From Planctomycetota bacterium (lineage in GTDB: Bacteria; Planctomycetota; Phycisphaerae; FEN-1346; JAACEH01): 10,534 nucleotides of DNA. Location of the stretch: positions 1-10,534 of the forward strand of contig JAFGPY010000441.1 in assembly GCA_016935955.1 (NCBI GenBank), written 5' to 3'. Each line of letters begins with the position of its first letter. Position 1 is the stretch's first letter. The notes beneath the pieces are model-generated. The model did not search any database. It was not told the DNA's origin and saw nothing but the letters and a program-made list of their open reading frames with translations. This document shows positions 1 to 9,733 of the stretch, one piece after another. A program made the position numbers and the translations under genes.

Positions 1-1092
1 ATCGAGTTCTACGAGAAGAGCGGCCTGATGATCGTCAGCCAGACGGCCGACGGCCATCGTAAGCTCAGCGATCTGCTCGAGTCGCTCCGTCGCGAGCGGG
101 CTATCATGGTCTCGATTGAGGCCCGATTCCTGACCGTTTCGGACAACTTCCTCAACGACGTGACGTTCGACTTCGACGTGGCTTTCCTTCACAACATCCA
201 CAGCCACTGGCGAACCGATCCGGATAGCACCACCAACATCGGGTATATTGCTACCGGCAGCAGCATGAACACGCTGCCGGGCCTCATCGACCCGGTGACC
301 GGTCTGCCAACAGTCGCGGATCCGATGAGCCACGTACTGCAGATTAACTCGACGTCCTCCAACGGCGCTGGCGTCAGCACCCTGATGCCGGCCATGCAGT
401 CGATGGGGGCGCCGTTCGCCAATTTCGCCGCCAACGAAGGCGGCATGGCCCTCTCGGGCGTCTTCTTGGACGAGATTCAGGTCGGCTTCCTGATTCGTGC
501 CATTCAGGCCGACATCCGTTCGACGACGCTGTTCTCGCCGCGGCTGACGTTGTGGAACGGCCAGCGGGCGTGGCTTGCCGACGGCACGCGGTATGGCTTC
601 ATCGGCGATCTCGAGCCGGTCGTGGCCGAAGAGGCCGTGGCCTGGGACCCAACGATCGCGTACATCACCGCTGGCTCGCTGCTGGACGTCAAGGCGACCG
701 TCAGCGCCGATCGACGCTACGTGCATCTGGACCTGCGCCCGCAGGTCACCCAGACGCCTGAATTCCGTAACGTGATGGTCCAGGCCGCCGCGTCGGGCAT
801 GGGTATTGCCACGGCGACCATCGAAGTGCCGACCGTCCGCATCACCGAGATGATGACCAGTGTCAGTGTTCCCGATGGCGGCACGCTGCTGATCGGCGGT
901 CTGAAGATGTTCGAGGAGCACGACGTAGAATCTGGTGTTCCGATCTTCAGCAAGGTTCCGGTGCTGAAGCGGTTGTTCACCAACCGCGGCCTGAAGCGCG
1001 GGCACCAGAACATGCTGATCCTCGTCAAGCCGACGATCATCATTCAGAGCGAGGAAGAAGCGAAGCTCGGCACGGACGAGTGGGAGACCTGA
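1..1092 (+). CDS. Secretin-type outer-membrane channel protein (GspD/PilQ-like), 3' part
   Basis: This is the C-terminal 363 residues of a secretin, the multimeric outer-membrane pore of type II secretion and type IV pilus machines. The frame is open to the left edge, and the nine codons before the first Met (base 28) read naturally as protein, so the gene starts upstream. Residues about 10-60 (SQTADGHRKLSDLLESLRRE, then a VSIEARFLTVSDNF stretch) match the end of an N-domain and the start of the secretin domain. The signature VPDGGTLLIGGL lies at residues 290-301, followed by VPIFSKVPVLKRLF and a C-terminal LILVKPTIII strand, all usual for the family. Residues about 60-150 are Gly/Ser/Asn-rich and variable. 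The stop at 1090-1092 is followed by a terminator, so this is the last gene of its transcript. Family assignment is firm; which secretion or pilus system it serves cannot be told from this fragment. Confidence 0.9.
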   Translation: MEFYEKSGLMIVSQTADGHRKLSDLLESLRRERAIMVSIEARFLTVSDNFLNDVTFDFDVAFLHNIHSHWRTDPDSTTNIGYIATGSSMNTLPGLIDPVTGLPTVADPMSHVLQINSTSSNGAGVSTLMPAMQSMGAPFANFAANEGGMALSGVFLDEIQVGFLIRAIQADIRSTTLFSPRLTLWNGQRAWLADGTRYGFIGDLEPVVAEEAVAWDPTIAYITAGSLLDVKATVSADRRYVHLDLRPQVTQTPEFRNVMVQAAASGMGIATATIEVPTVRITEMMTSVSVPDGGTLLIGGLKMFEEHDVESGVPIFSKVPVLKRLFTNRGLKRGHQNMLILVKPTIIIQSEEEAKLGTDEWET

Positions 1093-1126
1093 TGCGGCAC
1101 GCCGCGACAGGCTGTTAAGTGCGATC

Positions 1127-1164
1127 AAGGAGTCGGCTCCTTCTGGAGTCGACTCCTTTCTTTT
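1127..1164 (+). terminator. Rho-independent terminator after the secretin gene
   Basis: A 14-base-pair stem has arms 1127-1140 (AAGGAGTCGGCTCC) and 1145-1158 (GGAGTCGACTCCTT), with a single G-U wobble. The loop is TTCT, and TTCTTTT-type pyrimidine sequence follows directly. It begins 34 bases past the secretin stop codon and is the clearest terminator on the + strand. Confidence 0.88.
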
Positions 1165-1269
1165 GATAAGATGTGAACCAGACCGGCGAGTATCTCACAG
1201 TCACAGCGGCCGTTGCGGCTTTGGGTGGACGGCGCGGGCCCGCACGGTCGATGTACTCTGACAGTTGCC

Positions 1270-1914
1270 ATGAACGGACTGGTTGCTTGCATCTTCGCTG
1301 AATTTGCCCTCCTGGCCATGATTGTGCCGGGCCTGTCGCTGCTTCGTCGCAAGGTCCGCGGCAAGCTGGCTCTGGCCCTCATGCCTCCGGCCCTGGTCAC
1401 GTTGCCGCTACTGGCGATGGCCCGGCTGCAACTGGTTTCTTTCTACGGGTCACCCACAGAGGCGATGACTGCGGTTATCACGGCTCAGGCTCTGGCCATT
1501 GCCTTCTCGCTGGCCCTGTGCGGCACGTCGGCACTGTTCTCGCGACGGTGGCCGATTGGCGGTCCCGCCTTCGTGGCCCTCGTGGCCGTAATCATCCTGG
1601 CCTCGCCTGTCTGGGGCGACGTCGTCCTGCTCCTGAAGAGCCAAACCATCCTCAGGTTCACACAGACGTGGCTCGTCGCGGCAAATCCGCTCTTCAGCAT
1701 TTCCCGCGCCGCCGATTTCGATTGGACGCACGCCGCCGTGCTTTACAACCTCAGCACGCGCATCGGCGAGGACCTGGTCTATGAGCCGGCCTCCTGGCGG
1801 CTTCAAGCCATTGTCTACGCCGCAATCGGCCTGCTGTCCGCCGCCGTGTCGGTTCTTGTTCGGCAGGCCGGCCGCCCGGCCGAGTACCTGTTGAGTCCTG
1901 GCGAACGACTTTAG
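1270..1914 (+). CDS. Hypothetical multi-pass membrane protein (about five helices)
   Basis: I do not recognise this 214-residue protein. It is very hydrophobic. Likely transmembrane segments are at residues 3-25, 33-54, 66-90, 97-122 and 178-197, with basic clusters (LRRKVRGK at 25-32, SRRW at 91-94) that suggest the first loop and the loop after helix 3 are cytoplasmic. A polar stretch at 123-177 separates helices 4 and 5. Its layout resembles a small permease or an ABC-2-type membrane subunit, but no ATPase gene adjoins it and no diagnostic motif is visible, so this is only a guess. I chose the ATG at 1270 because the protein becomes hydrophobic immediately. An in-frame TTG at 1213 would add 19 residues that look like non-coding GC-rich sequence. 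Neither start has a clear Shine-Dalgarno sequence. The gene follows a terminator, so it needs its own promoter. Confidence 0.7.
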   Translation: MNGLVACIFAEFALLAMIVPGLSLLRRKVRGKLALALMPPALVTLPLLAMARLQLVSFYGSPTEAMTAVITAQALAIAFSLALCGTSALFSRRWPIGGPAFVALVAVIILASPVWGDVVLLLKSQTILRFTQTWLVAANPLFSISRAADFDWTHAAVLYNLSTRIGEDLVYEPASWRLQAIVYAAIGLLSAAVSVLVRQAGRPAEYLLSPGERL

Positions 1915-2039
1915 GTAAGAGGAGGTAGCCCGGCCGAGGATGGTGAGGCGGCCGGATGGGCAGTTCGATTCTCAGTGCTGTTGGCCCCTGCTAATGATGG
2001 TGAATTCAGAGCAAGACACTGGCGGGCGCAGACCGCCTC

Positions 2040-2048
2040 TGCTATAGT
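2040..2048 (+). promoter_or_regulatory. Candidate extended -10 promoter for the CDP-alcohol phosphatidyltransferase gene
   Basis: The bases TGC TATAGT form an extended -10 element (TGn plus a 5/6 match to TATAAT). Transcription would start near 2055, about 45 bases before the GTG at 2101. The -35 position 17 bases upstream (2020-2025, TGGCGG) matches poorly, which extended -10 promoters tolerate. A short inverted repeat GGCGG/CCGCC (2021-2025 with 2033-2037) lies in the spacer region. If real, the site rules out the longer upstream GTG start at 1975. Confidence 0.45.
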
Positions 2049-2100
2049 GCGTTGGTCCGGCGGATCGTATGATCGCCTTTCGGAGGCAATTGCTGCAGCC

Positions 2101-2721
2101 GTGTCCACCAAGGCCCGATACCTCCTTGTGCAGTATGTGACGGTGGCTCGTGTGCCGCTGGCCGCAGCGGCCGCCGTCCTGCTCCAGCCCGGCATTGCCT
2201 CGCCGCGATCCGCGACGGCCACCGTGGTGGTTGCCCTGCTGGTCATCAGTGAACTGACGGACATCTTCGACGGCCTGCTGGCTCGGCGGCTCAACGTCTC
2301 CAGCCGTTTCGGGTCGCTGTTTGATCCCTACTGCGACTCGGCCTCGCGGCTGATCATCTTCTTCGGCTTGGCCTCGGCCGCCATCTGCCCGTTGTGGCTT
2401 CTGTTGTTGCTGGCCCTGCGCGACGTCTCGGTGGCCTACATCCGCATCATGTGCGTCCTGGGCAACAAGCCCGTTGCCGCACGCCTCAGCGGCAAGACCA
2501 AGGCCTGGGTCCAGGGCTTGGGGGCCATCCTGCTGGCGGCCATCTTCGCCTGGGCCGAGCCTGAGCCGGGCATGATGCGGCTGCTGAATTTCGACGTACC
2601 GCCGATCGGCTGGGCCCTGAAGGCCATCATCCTGATGATCGCCGGAGTCACTCTCTGGAGTCTGCTGGACTACTTCGCCGCCGCCCGGGCCGCCCCCGGG
2701 GCTCAGACCGAATCCCATTGA
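2101..2721 (+). CDS. CDP-alcohol phosphatidyltransferase family protein
   Basis: This integral membrane enzyme of phospholipid synthesis transfers the phosphatidyl group from CDP-diacylglycerol to an alcohol (for example glycerol 3-phosphate in PgsA) and releases CMP. The full family motif DxxDGxxAR-x8-GxxxDxxxD is present: D54, D57, G58, A61, R62, G71, D75 and D79. The four aspartates bind the divalent metals, and the last is the expected catalytic base. Hydrophobic helices flank the motif (about 17-30, 40-53, 84-107, 138-153 and 173-195). The length of 206 residues is normal for the family. I chose the GTG at 2101: it gives the usual short N-terminus before the first helix (VTVARVPLA), a GGAGG lies at 2082-2086 (14 bases away, rather far), and a promoter-like TATAGT sits just upstream. 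The alcohol substrate cannot be assigned; PgsA-like activity is likeliest but unproven, so no symbol is given. Confidence 0.88.
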   Translation: MSTKARYLLVQYVTVARVPLAAAAAVLLQPGIASPRSATATVVVALLVISELTDIFDGLLARRLNVSSRFGSLFDPYCDSASRLIIFFGLASAAICPLWLLLLLALRDVSVAYIRIMCVLGNKPVAARLSGKTKAWVQGLGAILLAAIFAWAEPEPGMMRLLNFDVPPIGWALKAIILMIAGVTLWSLLDYFAAARAAPGAQTESH

Positions 2722-2750
2722 CCCCCAGTTCCCAAGAGTCTACGATATCA

Positions 2751-2790
2751 GCATATGAACGGCGATATAACGCCGTCGTAGCCTATATGC
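2751..2790. repeat. Bipartite inverted repeat before the Nudix-like gene
   Basis: The inner arms ACGGCG (2759-2764) and CGCCGT (2771-2776) enclose an ATATAA loop. The outer arms GCATAT (2751-2756) and ATATGC (2785-2790) pair across it with unequal spacers. No T-run follows, so it is not a canonical terminator. It lies 30 bases after the phosphatidyltransferase stop and 47 bases before the next start, and could be an operator or an mRNA structure. Confidence 0.35.
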
Positions 2791-2837
2791 CTTGATGACG
2801 GACGTACCTGTGAACGTGCCTCCCTGTTTCTGTACGC

Positions 2838-4538
2838 ATGAGGCGAGGCGCCTTCTCGGGCCATGTGCGAGACCTCGTCATGCGCAGCTGGTTAAGACGG
2901 ATTCGGCAGGGCCACCCGGTTCTATGGAGGGCCTTCAAGGCCTATCAGGCCTTTCTCTGGACCGTGGTGCTGGCTGGCTTCGTTCTTCAATGGCTTCCGA
3001 CCTGCCTGCCGTTGATCCATATTGTCGTGGCGACCCTGGTGATGATCGCCCTTGGCGTCGTTGCCTTGGTTCTGGCCGTTGGACCCCTGAGAGACTTTTC
3101 CTATTACCGCGTGTTTCTTCCTCTCTTCCAGCGCTACAGAGACACCCATGGGGGTCTCTTCGGCAGAATCGCCAAAGGACTCATTGTGGACTGTGACAGA
3201 AAATGCGCGGAACTGATTCTCGAATCGCAGGAATTTGCTGCACGGCAGCCTGCAACTCCTGATGGCATCTATCCCAGCGTGGTCTTTGGGAATCCTTCGC
3301 GTATCCCTCTGGTGGTCCGACGTGAGCACCTGACCAGCATCGAGCGTGTCCGAGGTGCCGCCTTCTCGATCGTACTTTTGTTCAACCCGATTGTGCTCAA
3401 ACGCGAGAATGGCAAGTATGTCATGCAAGTGGACCTCAAAGGGCAGTCCTGTGCGATCTACAACAATGCCGGCAAGCAATTTCTCCGGGCAAGGTTCTGT
3501 GGTGAAGATCAGCGACGGGAACATGCCGAAAAGTCCCACGAGACTCACCGATTCCTAATGGGTGACTGTCCGGACCGCAAGGAACTCCAGGTTTGCATCC
3601 CGGGTCTGAGATGGGTGTCCGGCGGATTTCTTCCTGTGGCAAAGTGGCATGGTAGTGAATGGGTGTGCCTGTTCTTCCGCGACATCCATCCCATCGGATG
3701 GAACCTTGCCAATGGCGCCTCCGAGAACAAGGCCGAGTACAAGGATCTGGACAAGCTCATCTATCGCGAGACGCACGAGGAACTGGTTATTTGCGGTAAT
3801 CGCCCTCGCAGGGATGCGGACATCTGCCGTCGGCGGTTCATTGTTCCGGGTCCCGAGACGCTCCCGATGCCGGAACTTGCCGCAACGCACGATCGACTGC
3901 GGCTCATGCACGATGGAATTCACTTCACGCTCGTTGACGGACCAGAGCTTGTCGCGAGCGACACGCGGCACCGGGTCGAAGTGAGTTACCATGACGATTG
4001 GGTTGCCGTGAACCCACAGCCGATTCAGAACGTGCTGCTGGCGATTAACCCGGTTCAGGAATTGGGCATCGAAGTGATCCGTGCGGGCAAGTTCGATCTG
4101 GGGGACGACGATTTCCTGCTGGACGGGGAGGTGCATGATGATGGCACGGAGCCGTACTTGGTCAGGCGCCCGGTTCTCATGCTCTCAGTGGAGTTCCTGA
4201 AGAAGCGATTCGCCGAGCCCGAGCACGACTCTTCCCTTGGCCCATGCCTTGACGACGAAGAGAGTCCTGATGCCAAGGACCTCGGTGTTGTCGATCCGAT
4301 TAACTTCCATCTTTTCCGCGACGACATCGAGTTGCGACGAAGTAGGATGAAAGTTCTGGAGGCGAACCACGGCGATTCGGAGAACCTGGAATTGACGCGA
4401 ATCCGGACGTGGCAGAACGAAGTCGGCAAGGACTTTGAAGATGTTATCGCGGGAGCCCCTTTGCGGGGGCGGCTGGCCCGGCTATTGCCGGCCACCTGGA
4501 AGGCTATTGAGTTGGCAATCAGGCACAAGGTGCTGTGA
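2838..4538 (+). CDS. Membrane-anchored protein with a divergent Nudix-like domain
   Basis: This 566-residue protein is not a family I can name. The N-terminus has a basic segment (residues 17-34), then two hydrophobic helices at about 36-52 and 57-81, so it is probably held in the inner membrane with the rest cytoplasmic. Residues 274-316 look like a Nudix fold: a WVCLFFRD strand, PIGWNL, then G293, E300 and R310-E311-x-x-E314-E315. The Nudix consensus is Gx5Ex7REUxEExGU; here the first spacer is one residue longer, the second is two residues longer, and the closing glycine is absent. Nudix enzymes usually hydrolyse nucleoside diphosphates linked to another group, so a nucleotide substrate is plausible but inferred. 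The C-terminal 250 residues are acidic and unassigned. GC is lower than in the neighbours (by hand, 28 of 60 bases from 3181 against 36 of 60 from 2221), which hints at transfer. ATG 2838 is the longest start; in-frame ATG 2880 is also possible, and neither has a clear ribosome binding site. Confidence 0.7.
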   Translation: MRRGAFSGHVRDLVMRSWLRRIRQGHPVLWRAFKAYQAFLWTVVLAGFVLQWLPTCLPLIHIVVATLVMIALGVVALVLAVGPLRDFSYYRVFLPLFQRYRDTHGGLFGRIAKGLIVDCDRKCAELILESQEFAARQPATPDGIYPSVVFGNPSRIPLVVRREHLTSIERVRGAAFSIVLLFNPIVLKRENGKYVMQVDLKGQSCAIYNNAGKQFLRARFCGEDQRREHAEKSHETHRFLMGDCPDRKELQVCIPGLRWVSGGFLPVAKWHGSEWVCLFFRDIHPIGWNLANGASENKAEYKDLDKLIYRETHEELVICGNRPRRDADICRRRFIVPGPETLPMPELAATHDRLRLMHDGIHFTLVDGPELVASDTRHRVEVSYHDDWVAVNPQPIQNVLLAINPVQELGIEVIRAGKFDLGDDDFLLDGEVHDDGTEPYLVRRPVLMLSVEFLKKRFAEPEHDSSLGPCLDDEESPDAKDLGVVDPINFHLFRDDIELRRSRMKVLEANHGDSENLELTRIRTWQNEVGKDFEDVIAGAPLRGRLARLLPATWKAIELAIRHKVL

Positions 4539-4824
4539 CGCCATGGCGGACTGGGCCGCGATGGCGAATCCCTCCGGTACTGTTTCTCTGGTATTGCGCG
4601 AAATCAAGCAGCCGTCAACTCAGCGTCAGGCACGAACTTCGGGCGGCAGGCTTTGCTGTTGATGGAGAGGTGCTGGTGATTGGGCTATTGCGGCCGGCGC
4701 AAAAAGAATGGCGGCCGGAGTGCTCTCGGACAGTACCCCCCTGGGCTGTCCATCGAACCGGCCACCATTGATTCTGCCGTTTCGTGTCGACCTGCGACGA
4801 AACCAGAAAGATACACACTGAAAC

Positions 4825-4928
4825 GAGGGAAGTAAAGTATGAAAATACAGATATTCGGTACAGGACGCAGGAAGTGTGCCGTGTCGGCCGATCATGTGTG
4901 CGGAGGTGACGAGGCGACTTCGCCTTGA
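4825..4928 (+). pseudogene. Possible remnant of a small thioredoxin-like (redox-active disulfide) gene
   Basis: A ribosome binding site GAGGGA (4825-4830) lies eight bases before the ATG at 4839, the best-placed Shine-Dalgarno sequence on the + strand here. The 29-codon frame begins MKIQIFGTGRRKC and ends at TGA 4926-4928. Small thioredoxin-fold proteins of the redox-active disulfide protein 2 type typically begin MKIQIxGTGCxxC and run to about 75-80 residues. In this copy the first active-site cysteine is arginine (R10), only the second (C13) remains, and the rest of the fold is missing. The match is recalled from knowledge of the family and is short, so chance resemblance is possible. A functional tiny protein is the less likely alternative. 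Confidence 0.4.
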
Positions 4929-5014
4929 GACCGGCTGAGCCGAAGTGGCTGGCTTCAACGGCACTATAACCCATGGAGAAATGCTTCTGTCGGCCCCGGA
5001 GTCCGAGGGACAGT

Positions 5015-5035
5015 CAAGATCCCAATAAGATCTTG
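5015..5035 (-). repeat. Weak hairpin downstream of clpB
   Basis: Arms CAAGATC (5015-5021) and GATCTTG (5029-5035) form a seven-base-pair stem with a seven-base loop, 37 bases past the clpB stop. A second small stem GGCGT/ACGCC (5053-5057 with 5063-5067) lies between. Neither is followed by a T-run on the - strand, so they may only protect the 3' end of the mRNA or be incidental. Confidence 0.25.
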
Positions 5036-5072
5036 CCGGTCGATGAGTCGAAGGCGTTCTTCACGCCGCTGG

Positions 5073-7658
<2,586 letters not shown>

Positions 7659-7665
7659 GATCCGA

Positions 7666-7673
7666 CTCCCCTC
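7666..7673 (-). promoter_or_regulatory. Ribosome binding site of clpB
   Basis: On the - strand GAGGGGAG lies seven bases before the clpB ATG at 7658, matching the 16S rRNA tail well and fixing the start. Confidence 0.75.
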
Positions 7674-7700
7674 TCGGTGCCGGCATTCGTCCCGCGCGTC

Positions 7701-7738
7701 AAAAAGGGGCGCTGCCCTCAGTCAGAGCCGCGCCCCTT
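7701..7738 (-). terminator. Rho-independent terminator between dnaK and clpB
   Basis: Read on the - strand, AAGGGGCGC (7738-7730) pairs with GCGCCCCTT (7712-7704), nine base pairs mostly G-C. The loop is 17 bases and contains a small CTC/GAG stem. A run of T (7705-7701) follows. It starts 40 bases beyond the dnaK stop codon. It should end most dnaK transcripts and reduce co-transcription of clpB. The reverse orientation lacks a good T-run. Confidence 0.8.
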
Positions 7739-7777
7739 CGTTCGTTGACTGCCCGCGTTCGAACGTTCGCGGCCGCC

Positions 7778-9733
7778 TCAATCCTTCACTTTGAAGTCAG
7801 CGTCGATTACCTCGTCGTCGCCGTCAGAGCCCTTCGGCGAGCCGCCGGACGGTTCCGGTCGCGGGTGCGGTCCCGGCTGTGGGCCCGGCCCGGCTTGGGC
7901 GCCGCCCGCGGCCGCCTGCTGCTCGTAAAGCACCTTGGCGATCGCATGGCCGGCTTGGTTTAGCTTCTCCACGGCGGCATCGATCTTCGCCGCGTCGTCG
8001 CCCTGGATCGCGTCGCGGACCTCCTTGATCGATGCCTCGATGGCCTTCTTGTCGCTGTCGGAGACCTTGTCGCCGTGCTCCTTCAGCGTCTTCTCCATCT
8101 GGTACGCCGTCGCGTCGGCCTGGTTTTTCTTGTTCACCAGCTCACGCTGCTTGCGGTCCTCGTCAGCGTGGGCCTCGGCGTCGCGGCGCATCTTCTCGAT
8201 CTCCGCCTCGTCCAGGCCGCTGGAACTCTTGATCTCGATCGACTGCTCCTTGCCCGTACCGAGGTCCTTTGCCGACACGTTCAGGATGCCGTTGGCATCG
8301 ATGTTGAACGTGACCTCGATCTGCGGCATGCCGCGCGGCGCCGGCGGGATGCCGGCCAGGTCGAAGCGGCCCAGCGTGCGGTTATCCTTGGCGAACTCGC
8401 GCTCGCCCTGCAGCACGTGGATCGACACGGCCGGCTGGTTGTCCGAGGCCGTCGAGAACGTCTCCTTCTTCGACGTCGGGATGGTTGTGTTGCGTTCGAT
8501 CAGCCGCGTCATCACGCCGCCCATGGGGCCGAAGCCCTGTGTCTCAATGCCCAGGCTCAACGGCGTGACGTCCAGCAACAGCACGTCCTTGACTTCGCCC
8601 GTCAGGACGCCGCCCTGAATGGCCGCGCCCACGGCCACCACTTCATCAGGGTTGACGCCGCGATGCGGCTCCTTGCCGAACAGGTCCTGGACGATCTCCT
8701 GCACCTTCGGCATGCGCGTCGAGCCGCCGACCAGCACGACCTCGTCGATCTCGCTGGTCTTCATCTTCGCGTCTTCGAGGCACCGCAGGCACGGTCCGCG
8801 GAGCCGATCGAGAATCGGCTCGGCCAAGTGTTCGAGCTTCGACCGCGTGATGTTCATCGTCAGGTGCTTCGGTCCCGAGGCGTCGGCCGTGATGAACGGC
8901 AGATTGATGTCCGTCTGCGAATTGCTCGACAGTTCGCACTTGGCCTTCTCGGCCGCCTCGCGCAGACGCTGTAGGGCCATCGGGTCCTTGCGTAGGTCGA
9001 TGTTGTTTTCCCTCTTGAATTCGTCGGCGATGTAGTCGATCAGCATCTGATCGATGTTGTCGCCGCCCAGGTGTGTATCGCCGTTGGTGGCCATGACCTC
9101 GACCACGTTGTCGCCGACCTCCAGAATCGAGATGTCGAACGTGCCGCCGCCAAAGTCGAAGACGGCAATCTTCTCGTTGCTCTTGCGCTCCAAGCCGTAG
9201 GCCAGGCTGGCGGCCGTGGGCTCGTTGATGATCCGCTCGACCTTCAAGCCGGCGATCGTTCCGGCGTCCTTGGTTGCCTGTCGCTGGGCGTCGTTGAAGT
9301 AGGCCGGTACGGTGATGACCGCGCGATCCACCTTCTCGCCAAGGTAGGTCTCAGCCGTTCGCTTCAGGTCCTGCAGGATGATCGCCGAGACCTCGGGCGG
9401 TGTGAATCGTTCCTTGCCGTCGAGCACCTCGACCTTGACCGGTTCGCCGGCTTCGCCAATCACCTTGTAGGGCACCATCTTCTCTTCCTCGCCGACCTCG
9501 TTGTGCCGGCGGCCCATGAACCGCTTGATCGAGAAGACCGTGTTCCTCGGGTTTGTGACGGCCTGTCGCTTGGCGATCTGGCCGACCAGCCGCTCGCCCT
9601 TCTCCGTGAAGCCGACGACCGACGGCGTCAGGCGACTGCCTTGGGCGTTGGCGATCACCACGGGCTTGTCGCCCTCCATGACCGCGACGACGCTGTTGGT
9701 CGTTCCCAGATCGATTCCGATAATCTTTGACAT
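7778..9733 (-). CDS. dnaK: Chaperone DnaK (Hsp70)
   Basis: DnaK is the cytoplasmic Hsp70 that binds exposed hydrophobic segments in an ATP-controlled cycle with DnaJ and GrpE and works with ClpB on aggregates. The 651-residue protein is full length. The ATPase domain has phosphate-1 [10 protein letters not shown] (5-14), phosphate-2 [12 protein letters not shown] (191-202) and the adenosine motif [11 protein letters not shown] (332-342). The linker [15 protein letters not shown] (383-397) is present, then the substrate-binding domain, the helical lid, a Gly/Pro-rich tail (about 609-636), and the typical [11 protein letters not shown] end. Two oddities: five extra residues QGFGP (399-403) between the linker/first strand and MGGVMTRLI, compared with the E. 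coli sequence I know, and a C315-x-x-C318 pair in the ATPase domain. ATG 9733 is supported by AAAGGAG (9743-9749) nine bases upstream. grpE and dnaJ are not adjacent. Confidence 0.98.
   Translation of the reverse strand: MSKIIGIDLGTTNSVVAVMEGDKPVVIANAQGSRLTPSVVGFTEKGERLVGQIAKRQAVTNPRNTVFSIKRFMGRRHNEVGEEEKMVPYKVIGEAGEPVKVEVLDGKERFTPPEVSAIILQDLKRTAETYLGEKVDRAVITVPAYFNDAQRQATKDAGTIAGLKVERIINEPTAASLAYGLERKSNEKIAVFDFGGGTFDISILEVGDNVVEVMATNGDTHLGGDNIDQMLIDYIADEFKRENNIDLRKDPMALQRLREAAEKAKCELSSNSQTDINLPFITADASGPKHLTMNITRSKLEHLAEPILDRLRGPCLRCLEDAKMKTSEIDEVVLVGGSTRMPKVQEIVQDLFGKEPHRGVNPDEVVAVGAAIQGGVLTGEVKDVLLLDVTPLSLGIETQGFGPMGGVMTRLIERNTTIPTSKKETFSTASDNQPAVSIHVLQGEREFAKDNRTLGRFDLAGIPPAPRGMPQIEVTFNIDANGILNVSAKDLGTGKEQSIEIKSSSGLDEAEIEKMRRDAEAHADEDRKQRELVNKKNQADATAYQMEKTLKEHGDKVSDSDKKAIEASIKEVRDAIQGDDAAKIDAAVEKLNQAGHAIAKVLYEQQAAAGGAQAGPGPQPGPHPRPEPSGGSPKGSDGDDEVIDADFKVKD

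Larger units (their letters stand above)
4539..5072. other. 534-base gap between convergent genes, no intact gene
   Basis: No frame here gives a convincing full-length protein. The palindrome CGCCATGGCG (4539-4548) abuts the stop codon of the upstream gene. GCGGCCGG occurs twice, 21 bases apart (4690 and 4711). A hairpin with arms GGACAG (4728-4733) and CTGTCC (4746-4751) follows. A thioredoxin-like remnant lies at 4839-4928, and small hairpins overlap its end: AGGCG/CGCCT (4912-4925) and CGGC/GCCG (4932-4942). No T-rich terminator was found for either convergent gene. Confidence 0.6.

Noticed and set aside
28..30. ATG as the start of the secretin gene
   Set aside because: The frame is open to the left edge, and the protein begins inside an N-domain without a signal peptide, so the gene is cut by the window edge.
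1213..1269. TTG at 1213 as the start of the membrane protein
   Set aside because: The added 19 residues are not hydrophobic, contain a 10-base palindrome GCGGGCCCGC, and have no ribosome binding site.
2792..3196. Overlapping + strand frame at the start of the Nudix-like gene
   Set aside because: Its product has no recognisable features, and the overlapping 566-codon frame has membrane helices and a domain-like motif.
4965..4970. TATAAC on the + strand (and TATAGT on the - strand) as a -10 element in the convergent gap
   Set aside because: No -35 at proper spacing on either strand and no gene downstream.
4615..4974. A 119-codon frame on the - strand in the convergent gap
   Set aside because: No Shine-Dalgarno sequence, an erratic composition, no similarity that I recognise, and it is antisense to the thioredoxin-like remnant.
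8075..8974. Open frame on the + strand opposite dnaK
   Set aside because: It is a shadow of DnaK, rich in Arg/Leu/His, with no domain and no credible start.
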